Source of the DNA: Calothrix brevissima NIES-22
Lineage (GTDB): Bacteria; Cyanobacteriota; Cyanobacteriia; Cyanobacteriales; Nostocaceae
Direction: 5' to 3'
Length of the DNA stretch: 64,000 bases
Assembly: GCF_002367995.1 (NCBI RefSeq)
Contig: NZ_AP018207.1
Span: forward strand, 7,178,199-7,242,198
Part shown: positions 17,889 through 26,518 of the stretch, one piece after another
How positions within the stretch are numbered: the first letter of the stretch is position 1
How the letters are laid out: each line of letters begins with the position of its first letter
Made by a program: the position numbers and the translations under genes
Notes under the pieces: model-generated
What the model saw: only the letters and a program-made list of their open reading frames with translations
Told to the model about the DNA's origin: nothing
Database searches by the model: none

Positions 17889-19319
17889 TTAGGTTATGGG
17901 TGATTTTAAAGGCAAACAAATAGTGAAAGTTGCACCTTGATTAGGACTGCTAATGGCTGTAATACTACCTTGATGCGCTTCAATAATCCGCTTGGCGATC
18001 GCTAGCCCCAGACCGTTACCTTTACCTTTACGTGCAGGGTCGGTTGTATAAAATTGCTCAAAAATTCTGGGTAAATCGCCTTCCTTGATACCTTTACCCT
18101 GGTCTTGAATTTGAATAATTGCTTGTTTTCCTTTGCTGTATCCAGTAATAAATACTTGCGAGTTGGCTGGTGAATGTTTAATCGCATTATCTAACAAATT
18201 GAGAATTGCCTGTAATAATCGTTCAGGATCTCCTTGGATCGTGAGGGGATCTACATTCAGTTGTAGAGAAATTTTCACAGTTTGCATTCGCGGTTCTATT
18301 GCATTGACAGCACGGTTAATCAACCCCGCTAGGGAAATGCTTTGCTGTTCAAGTTGTGTGACTCCCGCTTCTAAACGTCCTAAATCTAGGAGGTCATGAA
18401 TCAATCGTGCTAAACGTTTAATTTCACTATCGATAGTTGCAAAAAAGCGATCGCGTAATTCTGCTTCTTCATAAGCTCCTCCTTTAAGTGCGTCTACTGT
18501 CACCTGAACGTTACTTATAGGAGTACGCAGTTCGTGGGAGACATTGGCTAAAAATACCCGTCTTTCTTGGTCTAGGGAAGCTAACCGCTCACTCATCCGG
18601 TTGAGTTCTGCGGCTAATTGATCCAACTCATTATTTTCATGGATTGTTAGCTTATCGCCAAAATGACCGCTACCCAAGCGAATAGCAAAGTTCTGCATAA
18701 TCTCAATTGGCTTTGCAAGACTACGCGCAAAGCGACTGCTAATTAATGCACACAGTAGAATTGTCAGAGCTAACGTCCCCAAAACGCTCCAAAACACCCT
18801 AGCAAACTGTCGCTGAAACTGCTCCAAAGTAATCGACATTCGCAACACACCCAAAAATTGACCGTTACGTTCAATGGGTCTAGCAATGTAGAGCCGATCC
18901 TCATTTGATAAGACTCCTTTAGCAATTCCTTGTTCTACATTATTTTTTAGAGCTGCGTGCATTCCTGGAACCTGAGACCAGTCTTTGATATGAGAGTCTA
19001 GCTTTGGGTCAGAAGTGGCTATTAGATTACCTTTTTGACTAAAAACACGTAGTGTCACATTTTGCGGTGCGCCGTAACGTTGCACTAGCAATTTTACCCG
19101 GGGAATATCTTTTTCTTCTAGTCCATCGGCAACACTTTCACTCAACGCACTCGTCCAGTTATCCAAATCTACTTGTCGCATTCGCATGAAATAATCAGCG
19201 AACGACCACAGAATATAACCTGCTAGCAGTGAAGTTCCAAAAGCTGTCAGCATCAGGTATGTGCTTAACAGCTTGGCATGAATCGTATTTAATTTAATCC
19301 GAGAAAAGAAGCCTCTCAT
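17889..19319 (-). CDS. Sensor histidine kinase with HAMP domain
   Basis: Membrane-bound sensor kinase of 476 residues. A first membrane segment lies at about residues 12-33, a periplasmic sensing region at about 35-160, and a second membrane segment at about 163-185. Then come HAMP, HisKA with the phospho-accepting H262 in VSHELRTP, and HATPase with NLLDNAIKHS and GKGNGLGLAIAKRIIEAH. It overlaps the upstream receiver gene by 4 bp (ATGA), so both are co-transcribed and form a two-component pair. The signal is unknown. The periplasmic part resembles the single Cache/PAS-like type, but I cannot assign it. Downstream 320 bp separate it from the small frame and SDR. Confidence 0.93.
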   Translation of the reverse strand: MRGFFSRIKLNTIHAKLLSTYLMLTAFGTSLLAGYILWSFADYFMRMRQVDLDNWTSALSESVADGLEEKDIPRVKLLVQRYGAPQNVTLRVFSQKGNLIATSDPKLDSHIKDWSQVPGMHAALKNNVEQGIAKGVLSNEDRLYIARPIERNGQFLGVLRMSITLEQFQRQFARVFWSVLGTLALTILLCALISSRFARSLAKPIEIMQNFAIRLGSGHFGDKLTIHENNELDQLAAELNRMSERLASLDQERRVFLANVSHELRTPISNVQVTVDALKGGAYEEAELRDRFFATIDSEIKRLARLIHDLLDLGRLEAGVTQLEQQSISLAGLINRAVNAIEPRMQTVKISLQLNVDPLTIQGDPERLLQAILNLLDNAIKHSPANSQVFITGYSKGKQAIIQIQDQGKGIKEGDLPRIFEQFYTTDPARKGKGNGLGLAIAKRIIEAHQGSITAISSPNQGATFTICLPLKSPIT

Positions 19320-19693
19320 GAAGGCTGCTCCTCCAAACGACGACGCAATACAGCTTTGATTCGTGCTAGTAATTCGCGAGTATTAAAGGGCTTAGTCACA
19401 TAATCGTCTGCTCCCGCTTCTAAGCCCCAAATTTTATCGACATCCTGATCTTTAGCTGTGAGCATGACGATGGGTACATTGGAAAAAGCTCGAATGCGCC
19501 AACACACTTCCATGCCACTGACTTCCGGTAACATCAAGTCAAGTAAAATTATATCTGGTACTTGCTTGTGGAACTGTTTGATTGCATGATGCCCATCGAC
19601 GGCTGTACTCACTGTATAGCCCTCTTTTTGTAATGTATATGTGAGACTGTCGCGCAGGGCTGCTTCATCATCCACGAGTAAGACGTGTGGCAT
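19316..19693 (-). CDS. Receiver-only response regulator
   Basis: A 125-residue single receiver domain with D9/D10 at the acidic pocket, phospho-acceptor D52 (LLDLMLPE), T in VMLTAKDQD and K in YVTKPFNTREL. No output domain follows; the frame ends after LRRRLEEQPS and goes directly into the histidine kinase start through an ATGA overlap. Either it signals by protein contact, or a winged-helix domain was lost: LLARIKAVLRRR is exactly where the linker of OmpR-type regulators begins. The stop and the overlap look natural, so a true receiver-only protein or an old truncation are both possible. Confidence 0.92.
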   Translation of the reverse strand: MPHVLLVDDEAALRDSLTYTLQKEGYTVSTAVDGHHAIKQFHKQVPDIILLDLMLPEVSGMEVCWRIRAFSNVPIVMLTAKDQDVDKIWGLEAGADDYVTKPFNTRELLARIKAVLRRRLEEQPS

Positions 19694-20076
19694 TTTACAT
19701 TGTAAATTTGAGACAACTTTTTGTAATTATAAGATGTATTAGTTTTTGTATATTTGACATCTATCTAGAGAAATAAATTAAGTTAATTGATAGTAAATAA
19801 AAGCTAAAATAAAAGATTTAATTTATCAAAAAGATGGCATTAATGACTAGAAAATCATAAACTTGTTTAAAAAAATTGAAAATCAATTAATTTTGGTTAT
19901 CTTTTATAAAAATACTTTTGAAGTTTCTCAGAGTAGAATTTCTATTTGAGTTTGGCAAAAAAATCTATAAACCTGAACTTCGTGAAATTTAGAAGATATC
20001 AGAGATGACAAAATACTCCGTTAGTTAGAGAGCTGAGTTGTCTGTAATGCGAGATGGTTAGTAGGAGGAGGGTGCT
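19694..20076. other. Divergent promoter region, AT-rich
   Basis: About 380 bp between the receiver gene (leftward) and the second DUF389 gene (rightward). It is very AT-rich and must hold both promoters. The only element I can define is the strong ribosome binding site AGGAGGAGGG just before the ATG at 20077. No gene is seen. Confidence 0.5.
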
Positions 20077-21555
20077 ATGCGTCAGCTTATTATCCAAGTA
20101 CCACATGGCTGCGGACAACAGGTTCTCGATATTGCAGAGTCTCATAATGGCACAAACCTGTCACAAATTGAGGCGAAAAGCAGTGACGAAGCAATTGATC
20201 TGGTGATTGTTCACCTTTCTAATCACAAGGTGGGGCAATTTATAGAGGAGTTGCAAGATTTACCGAAAGTACACATCACCCTGATCCCTACAGGAGTGTT
20301 GGCTTTAAAACCGCCGCCAGAAGAAGCAGCACAGCAAGTAAAGGATGTAGAAGAACGTAGCCCGATTGAAGTTTTTCTCTCTAGTTTGCAAAGTGTTGGT
20401 TCTTGGCGTGGTTTTCTTGGTTATGCCGCATTAGCAGGAGTAGTAGTCTGGATTGGTTTGTATACCAATACTACTTATTTATTGGTAGCAGCAATGCTGA
20501 TTGCACCCTTTGCAGGCCCAGCAATGAATACTGCGATCGCTACCGCAAGAGGCGATCGCCAACTGCTGAAGCGGAGTCTATTACGTTATTTTGCCGCATT
20601 AGCAGTGACGATTGCGATTGCATGGTTACTGAGTCTAGTTCTGGGCCAGCAAATCGCTACCAGCTTGATGATTGAACGTAGTCAGCTTTCAGCTGTCGCA
20701 GTACTACTACCCCTAGCGGCTGGTGCAGCAGGCGCGCTCAACCTCATGCAATCTGAGCGTAGTAGTTTAGTCTCAGGTGCAGCAACAGGAATGTTAGTAG
20801 CTGCTTCTTTAGCTCCACCTGCGGGAATTGTGGGTATGGCTAGTGCAATCGGTCGCTGGGAGATGGTAACGACTGGGCTATTCTTGCTCTTACTGCAACT
20901 ATGCGGCATCAATTTATCGGGGAAAGGCAGAGGGCAGGAGGCAGAAGGCAGAAGGGAATTCTGGCTCCTGTCCTCTGTCCGTGACCGAAGGGAACAAGGG
21001 TTTAAGACCCCCACTGAACGGAGGTTCAGTGGCTCTCGTTCAGGTGGGGTTGAATCCCCATCTGAACGAAACCTTCTGCCCTCTGCCTTCGTACTTCTGC
21101 CTTCTTCAACAGCCTCCCTCTTATTCCGCACCTTCGGACTATCTACTCAAGCAACTCGCTATCAGCGTGGTAAAAAAGGAGTATTTCGCTTTTCTATGGC
21201 AATTACAGTCATAGCACTTGTAGGTCTATTAACTTGGCAGTTTTCTAATTCTCCCAATTTAGAACAATCTAGTCGCGCCCAACGTGCAAATGCTGAAGTT
21301 CAAAAGGCTGTGGAGCAAGTTGGTTTAGCAAAATTAGTCGAATCAAATGTTCGCTTTACCCGTGCCAACATTTCTGGACAAAATACGCTGTTATCTGTTG
21401 TTTATGTTCAACGTCAACCAGGAGTTAGTGAATCATCTGAGGAAATTCGTTCTCGCCTCACCCAAGCAATTCAAACTCATTTATTAAACCAAGGCTTTAA
21501 TGTTACACCATTAGTTGATGTTAGTGTCTTAGAATTACCTACTAATAAGAAATAA
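20077..21555 (+). CDS. DUF389 domain membrane protein carrying an in-frame repeat insertion
   Basis: A 492-residue protein. The N-terminal 90 residues form a soluble domain. The DUF389 membrane region follows from about residue 110 (LVAAMLIAPFAGPAMNTAIA) and includes AATGMLVAASLAPPAGIVGMA. A last membrane segment (FSMAITVIALVGLLTW) and an extracytoplasmic or soluble tail close the protein. Residues about 282-346 are encoded by a palindromic repeat element (20920-21112). They are low-complexity, rich in R, S, E and G, and unlike the surrounding membrane sequence, yet the frame stays open. The function of the family is unknown. The start is well supported by AGGAGGAGGG. A second DUF389 gene is at 170. 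Confidence 0.85.
   Translation: MRQLIIQVPHGCGQQVLDIAESHNGTNLSQIEAKSSDEAIDLVIVHLSNHKVGQFIEELQDLPKVHITLIPTGVLALKPPPEEAAQQVKDVEERSPIEVFLSSLQSVGSWRGFLGYAALAGVVVWIGLYTNTTYLLVAAMLIAPFAGPAMNTAIATARGDRQLLKRSLLRYFAALAVTIAIAWLLSLVLGQQIATSLMIERSQLSAVAVLLPLAAGAAGALNLMQSERSSLVSGAATGMLVAASLAPPAGIVGMASAIGRWEMVTTGLFLLLLQLCGINLSGKGRGQEAEGRREFWLLSSVRDRREQGFKTPTERRFSGSRSGGVESPSERNLLPSAFVLLPSSTASLLFRTFGLSTQATRYQRGKKGVFRFSMAITVIALVGLLTWQFSNSPNLEQSSRAQRANAEVQKAVEQVGLAKLVESNVRFTRANISGQNTLLSVVYVQRQPGVSESSEEIRSRLTQAIQTHLLNQGFNVTPLVDVSVLELPTNKK
20920..21112. repeat. Palindromic repeat element inserted in frame in the DUF389 gene
   Basis: About 193 bp bounded by inverted purine/pyrimidine tracts: GGCAGAGGGCAGGAGGCAGA on the left and CCTTCTGCCCTCTGCCTTC on the right. 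Inside is a second imperfect repeat of GAACG-GGTTCAG and TCGTTCAGGTGGGG type. The composition differs sharply from the flanks, and the hydrophobic membrane code resumes directly after it. Tracts of GGCAGAAGGCAGAAGG type are frequent dispersed repeats in Nostocales genomes. Confidence 0.75.
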
Positions 21556-21583
21556 GTAGATTTTTCCCTAATATGAATACCTC

Positions 21584-22417
21584 ATGAGGAACCTAAATTT
21601 TTCCGATCAACAAGCCCTAGAACAAGAGCGCAACGAAGTTTTACAACAACTTGAAGATTTGCTAGAAATGCCGATGTTGATATTGGCATTTGGCTGGCTA
21701 GCACTATTTATTATCGAGTTGACTTGGGGGCTAAATCCTCTTCTGGAGGTTGTCAGTACAACTATTTGGATTGTATTTATTCTAGATTTTGCAATTAAAT
21801 TTATCCTAGCTCCGCGCAAACTTCCATATCTAAAAAGTAACTGGCTAACTGCATTTTCCTTGCTATTACCTGCTTTACGTACTTTTCGCATTGTCCGAAT
21901 TGTCAGAAGTCTCTCATCATTACGGGCAGTACGAGGGTTGCGGTTGTTGCGAGTAATGACCCGTGCCAACGGAGGAATGCGGGCTTTAGCAGCCAGTGTT
22001 AAGCGTCGAGGGTTTGGTTATGTAGTGTCGCTGACCACAATTGTCACTTTGGTAGGCGCTGCTGGGATGTATGCTTTTGAAAGCGATATTCCCGATGGTT
22101 CTGGTTTAAATAACTACGGCACATCTTTATGGTGGACGGCAATGCTGATGACAACAATGGGTTCTGAGTATTGGCCCAAAACACCTGAAGGTCGAGTGCT
22201 GTGTTTGATTCTGGCGATGTATGCTTTTGCAGTATTTGGCTATGTTACAGCAACACTAGCAACATTTTTTATCGGTCGTGATGCAGATGATGACAAAGCA
22301 GAGTTAGTCGGTGCAAAATCAATTGCAGAACTTCACACAGAAATTGCTGCATTAAGGACTGAGATCCAAGCACTCCTGCATCAACATATAGAGCCAAAAC
22401 AAGATGGGAAAAATTAG
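21584..22417 (+). CDS. Six-TM voltage-gated-type ion channel with atypical filter
   Basis: Ion transporter of 277 residues with the voltage-gated channel fold. Hydrophobic segments S1-S3 run to about residue 90. An S4-like helix with regularly spaced arginines follows from R99 (TFRIVRIVRSLSSLRAVRGL). Then come S5, a pore region and S6 (VLCLILAMYAFAVFGYVTAT), and a short C-terminal coiled coil (IAELHTEIAALRTEIQALLH) that could make tetramers. The pore reads MTTMGSEYWP (T190-P198), where K+ channels have TVGYGD. The Y and D are replaced by S and an E-Y-W sequence, so ion selectivity cannot be assumed. It follows the DUF389 gene by 28 bp on the same strand, so they probably form an operon, and it converges on the ClC gene. 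Confidence 0.88.
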   Translation: MRNLNFSDQQALEQERNEVLQQLEDLLEMPMLILAFGWLALFIIELTWGLNPLLEVVSTTIWIVFILDFAIKFILAPRKLPYLKSNWLTAFSLLLPALRTFRIVRIVRSLSSLRAVRGLRLLRVMTRANGGMRALAASVKRRGFGYVVSLTTIVTLVGAAGMYAFESDIPDGSGLNNYGTSLWWTAMLMTTMGSEYWPKTPEGRVLCLILAMYAFAVFGYVTATLATFFIGRDADDDKAELVGAKSIAELHTEIAALRTEIQALLHQHIEPKQDGKN

Positions 22418-22426
22418 CGGTCTTAT

Positions 22427-25030
22427 TTAAGCTGTGGCACTCCGTACCAAAATAACTGTGCAATTACTTCTACGAGAAATATTTTCGGGAATATTGCCGT
22501 GAATCGCCTGCTTAAGAAGACTTTCACGACTAGCGCCCAGGATAATCACATCACTTTTGTCTTGTTGGGCACAATCAATGACAGCCTCAGGAACCGAACT
22601 AGCACAGACTGGAGTAGCAGTCACTTGACCGCTAACTCTCGGCTGAAGAAAACGAACACAGTTGTCGAGCAATGTTGTATCAGGTTGAGATTCAGTAGGT
22701 TTGAAAACCTGATATAGCTTAATCGCAGGTGATGAACTTAGGGAAGTCAGCGCAGGTAATAACTGAATTGCTTGGCTGGAGTTGGGGCCACCTGCCATTG
22801 GTAGCAACCAACGCTCAAAACCTTTTTGATCGTTTAATTTCACTAAGACAACATCACAAGCAGCCTGGCGAATGACAGTATCTACCACTCGGCTAAAAAC
22901 TCTACCCGGAGTAGAAGTATTGCCTTTCCAACCCATGAGTACTAAATCTATATGTCGCTCTTTGACAGTCTCTAATATTGCCCCTGCAACATCATGGGCA
23001 ACTCGAATCTGTGTATGCACAGGAATGCGCCAATCTTTTCCTAACTGTACAGCCTGCTGCAACAGACGATGACTTTTGACAGTTGACACTGGCGTTTCCG
23101 AGGGAGTGCGATCGCGTGGCACGATAATCACTTGCAGACATTCAATTTCGTAATTCTTTTCTTTAGCGATCGCTGCTGCCATTTCGAGTAAAGTCTCGGC
23201 TGTCTGTGGATGGGATAATGGCACTAACAACCTGCCTTTTCTAATAGCGGGAGCGCGAGTTTGGTAAATTACATAAGAAGGTTCTAATGTCTTCGTCGGC
23301 TCAATTTTGTCTACATTACCATTGAGTCGCTCGGCTTCAACGCGGATAATATCAGTGCGTGTAATAATGCCTACAAGTTTTCGACCTTCTGTAACAGGTA
23401 AACATCTCAAGTTATAACGGTTGAGTAGATGCAAAACATAAGCCAGGGTAGCTGTGGGGCTGACTGTAACTGGCTCTGGTGTCATAATTCGATTGATAGG
23501 TGTATCACTAGTTAACTGCTGTGAGCCAGTATTTACCACATCCTTTTGAGTCACAATACCAACAATTTTACCATTATCGACTACTGGGAAATTGCGATGA
23601 TGAGAATGGGAAAATGCCTGTACTGCCTCATCAATACTCATTTTGCTTGAGAGAGTTTCGACACGGCGCTGCATAACATCTGCGGCAGTTAACTGTGCTA
23701 AAAGTCCCTCGGCAACGGGTTCTTTTTTAATATGAATGCCTTTCCATTCTAGTAGCAAATCGTAAAGTGACCTACTGTCAATCTTTTCTGCAACTAAATA
23801 GGCAACCACAGACACAATCATCAACGGTAGCACTAGGTTAAAATCTGTGGTCATCTCGAACACAATGACAACAGCAGTAATTGGCACCTTAGAAACAGCG
23901 CTAAAAAATGCCGCCATGCCTACATGGGCATAGGTTGTGGCTGCACTCATGCCCAGCAAACTCTCTTGGGTAGCACCGACTAAGTAGCCAAGAGCAGCAC
24001 CTAAGACTAAGGTGGGAACTAGTAAACCTCCTGGCGCTCCAGAACCGTAAGTTAAAATAATTAGGCTAAATTGAACAACAAAAGCGATCGCCGCCAATAA
24101 TGAATTACCGCTACCTGTAAGTAACATATCTCGCAACCCAGCATGATTACGAAAGGCTACGGGTAAAAGCGCGATCGCAATACCAGTAATTAACCCAACA
24201 ATTCCAATTCGCCAGGGTAAACTCAGGCGTAGCAGGCGGCGGTTAACTGCCAAACTAGCAATCACACTTTTATTAAATAGAATTCCTAGTAACCCAGCCA
24301 GAATTCCCAAAATTACGTAGAAAGGAATTTCCTGAGCAAAGAATGTTGTATGTGTAACCGCTAAATTAACGTTCAGATCTAGGCTATGACTGCCATAAAG
24401 CCGAGAGATAACTGAAGCAATAAAAGAAGCCAGAATTGCAGTGCCAAGGGTAATACCTGAGACATCTTGGAGTAGCTCTTCCACTACAAATAAGACACCT
24501 GCAATCGGAGCATTAAAAGCTGCGGCTAAACCTGCGCCAGCCCCGGCGGCGATTAATTGACGACGATGTTCTGGGGAAGTCGGCACCCAATTACTCAGTT
24601 GATTGGCTAAAGCCGCCCCAATTTGCACAGTCGGCCCTTCCCTTCCTAAAGGCATTCCCGAACCCAGTACTAGGGTAGCGCTGACTAACTTAACTAAAGC
24701 AATCCGCAAATTCAACGGCATCGGTACACGAGCTAATACCGCCTTCACTTCCGACATCCCACTACCTGATGCTTCCGGTGCAAAGCGCTCTACTAGCCAA
24801 CCTGCTAAAATTCCGCCTATTAGTCCAATAGCAGGTAAAACCAAATAGGCAGGCCAAAGGTAGGAAACATGGACTCGCCATGCTCCTGCCCAGTCCACCG
24901 CTTGTCCTAACACAACTGCCGCTAGCCCAGAAACTAAACCAATCACGCAAGCTTCAAAAAAAGCCAAGCGTCTTGGTTGCAGCATCTGGCGGTAAAGCCT
25001 CAACCACAGAATTTTTCCCCTGATGAACAT
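22427..25030 (-). CDS. ClC chloride channel/transporter with CBS pair and two USP-like domains
   Basis: An 867-residue membrane protein. The ClC core occupies about residues 25-430, with GSGMSEVK (GSGIP equivalent), GREGPTVQIG with gating glutamate E131, and GSGAPGGLLVPTLVLG. Two CBS domains follow (about 450-570; LTAADVMQRRVETLS and NRIMTPEPVTVS). A C-terminal region of universal stress protein type follows from about 600 to the end, with VLMGWKGN and a second VIILGASRESLLKQ. It probably moves Cl- or another anion, with nucleotide control through the CBS domains. The fusion to USP domains is seen in cyanobacterial ClC proteins. A TTTCAT direct repeat lies about 85-110 bp upstream, like the one before the RppA-like regulator. 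Confidence 0.93.
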   Translation of the reverse strand: MFIRGKILWLRLYRQMLQPRRLAFFEACVIGLVSGLAAVVLGQAVDWAGAWRVHVSYLWPAYLVLPAIGLIGGILAGWLVERFAPEASGSGMSEVKAVLARVPMPLNLRIALVKLVSATLVLGSGMPLGREGPTVQIGAALANQLSNWVPTSPEHRRQLIAAGAGAGLAAAFNAPIAGVLFVVEELLQDVSGITLGTAILASFIASVISRLYGSHSLDLNVNLAVTHTTFFAQEIPFYVILGILAGLLGILFNKSVIASLAVNRRLLRLSLPWRIGIVGLITGIAIALLPVAFRNHAGLRDMLLTGSGNSLLAAIAFVVQFSLIILTYGSGAPGGLLVPTLVLGAALGYLVGATQESLLGMSAATTYAHVGMAAFFSAVSKVPITAVVIVFEMTTDFNLVLPLMIVSVVAYLVAEKIDSRSLYDLLLEWKGIHIKKEPVAEGLLAQLTAADVMQRRVETLSSKMSIDEAVQAFSHSHHRNFPVVDNGKIVGIVTQKDVVNTGSQQLTSDTPINRIMTPEPVTVSPTATLAYVLHLLNRYNLRCLPVTEGRKLVGIITRTDIIRVEAERLNGNVDKIEPTKTLEPSYVIYQTRAPAIRKGRLLVPLSHPQTAETLLEMAAAIAKEKNYEIECLQVIIVPRDRTPSETPVSTVKSHRLLQQAVQLGKDWRIPVHTQIRVAHDVAGAILETVKERHIDLVLMGWKGNTSTPGRVFSRVVDTVIRQAACDVVLVKLNDQKGFERWLLPMAGGPNSSQAIQLLPALTSLSSSPAIKLYQVFKPTESQPDTTLLDNCVRFLQPRVSGQVTATPVCASSVPEAVIDCAQQDKSDVIILGASRESLLKQAIHGNIPENISRRSNCTVILVRSATA

Positions 25031-25115
25031 AATTTTTAGCGATCGCTTTTAAGCAGCGATCGTCTTAGAAATACTTAAAATGTTTTTTCTACTATCAATA
25101 GCGTTTCATGAAAAA

Positions 25116-25137
25116 ATGAAAATCAAATGAAATTTCT
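25116..25137 (-). promoter_or_regulatory. 11-bp-phased TTTCAT direct repeat before the ClC gene
   Basis: On the plus strand ATGAAA occurs at 25116 and again at 25127, exactly 11 bp apart, followed by TTTCTAT and then AGATAG. Read toward the ClC gene it is TTTCAT-N5-TTTCAT. The same arrangement occurs at 27329 and 45039. Direct repeats with an 11-bp period are the usual binding layout of OmpR/PhoB-type regulators. Confidence 0.6.
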
Positions 25138-25173
25138 ATATATCAAAAGATAGATATAAAAGTAAATTTATAG

Positions 25174-26502
25174 TTATAGAGGCAGGCGGACTGTAAATGT
25201 ACTACCAAGTCCAGGTTGACTTTGAAGATGAATACTGCCTTTGTGTGCAAGCGCGATCGCCAATGCTATAGCTAAACCTAACCCTGAACCCCCAGAGGTG
25301 CGAGAGCGATTGCGATCGACTCGATAGAAGCGATCAAAAATTCGCGCTTGATGTTCGGCAGCAATGCCAATTCCTGTATCTTGAACTTTGATAATCGCGT
25401 AATGCTCGCTATTTTCTAAAAAAACGGTAACTTTTCCTCCACTAGGTGTTGCCTGAATTGCATTTATAATTAAGTTAGAAATTAACCGATAAAGCTGTTC
25501 TTCATTACCCATCACATATATTTTTTTGGCAACTAGCATCTGCTGAGAAAGATGTACCTGAGTCTCTACAGCTAAAAATGCTAATTCCTCAATTAAGTCG
25601 CTAATTAAATCATTTAAACAGCAAGATTTATATTCTCCTGTGATTTGTTTTTGGTCTATCCTTGTTAACAACAATAAATCTCCAACCAATTGCGACAGGC
25701 GACGATTTTGACGTTTGAGAACATCTAAAATTCTACTATTTGATTTTGGTTCTTCCTGTAACTTAATAGCAGCTTCAATAGTAGAATACATCGCGGCTAA
25801 AGGTGTGCGAAACTCATGGGCAGCATCAGCAGTAAATTGTTGCATTTGTTGATAGGTATGATATACAGGCTGTATTGCTCTCCCTGCCAACCACCAACTG
25901 GATAAACCGACGAAAATCATGGAAATTGGTAATCCCAAAATTAAAGTTAATCTTAAATAATTAAGATGTTGGTCTAAGTCTGTGAGGCTGCGTGCCACCT
26001 GCAGATAACCCGAAAGCTGGTTTTGAGTATATAAAGGTAAAGTTATTTGACGGTATCTAGTACCAGAAGAATCTGTGAGAATTTGCCATTGTTTTGTCGG
26101 TGAAGTCATTGGTAAATCATTAAATGACATACCTGCAATGGCAAATAGTTTTTCTGAACGATCCAATAAGCGTATATAGTAATTAACTGAATTAGCTGCC
26201 TCTGCGATTGGTTGTTTAATAATAGTTTTTTTCGGCAAACAATTTGTTGGAGTTAAACATAATTCTAAGGAAAGTTCTTGAGCAAGTTGCTCTAAATGTC
26301 CAGGTTGCTGCCAAGCGGGTTCAATACTTTTATGCAGTGCCTTTGCTACTGATTCCAATCCCTGGTCTATGGTTTCATAGTAGGTATGAGCAACCACACT
26401 ATACACACTCAATCCAGATAGCCCTAAAATACCACCCATCACGAGAGTATACCAAGCTGCTAAACGTAAACGAGTCTGGTAAAAAATGGGATTGCGTTGC
26501 AT
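25174..26502 (-). CDS. Sensor histidine kinase, RppB/NrsS-like
   Basis: Membrane sensor kinase of 442 residues. It has a membrane segment at about 14-36, a periplasmic domain of about 150 residues, a second membrane segment at about 185-205, HisKA with H229 in DAAHEFRTPLAAMYS, and HATPase with NLIINAIQATPSG and GGSGLGLAIALAIALAH. It lies 16 bp after an RppA-like response regulator on the same strand, so the two form an operon. The regulator resemblance (FDWMLP) suggests the cyanobacterial RppB/NrsS group, known for redox- or metal-responsive regulation. Two cysteines in the periplasmic part (LCLTPTNCLP) could bind metal or form a disulfide; this is inference. Confidence 0.9.
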   Translation of the reverse strand: MQRNPIFYQTRLRLAAWYTLVMGGILGLSGLSVYSVVAHTYYETIDQGLESVAKALHKSIEPAWQQPGHLEQLAQELSLELCLTPTNCLPKKTIIKQPIAEAANSVNYYIRLLDRSEKLFAIAGMSFNDLPMTSPTKQWQILTDSSGTRYRQITLPLYTQNQLSGYLQVARSLTDLDQHLNYLRLTLILGLPISMIFVGLSSWWLAGRAIQPVYHTYQQMQQFTADAAHEFRTPLAAMYSTIEAAIKLQEEPKSNSRILDVLKRQNRRLSQLVGDLLLLTRIDQKQITGEYKSCCLNDLISDLIEELAFLAVETQVHLSQQMLVAKKIYVMGNEEQLYRLISNLIINAIQATPSGGKVTVFLENSEHYAIIKVQDTGIGIAAEHQARIFDRFYRVDRNRSRTSGGSGLGLAIALAIALAHKGSIHLQSQPGLGSTFTVRLPL

Positions 26503-26518
26503 ATTTATGTAACTTTAC

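Noticed and set aside
20682-21131. Leftward 149-residue frame opposite the DUF389 gene
   Set aside because: Antisense shadow created by the repeat element and the membrane code of the real gene.
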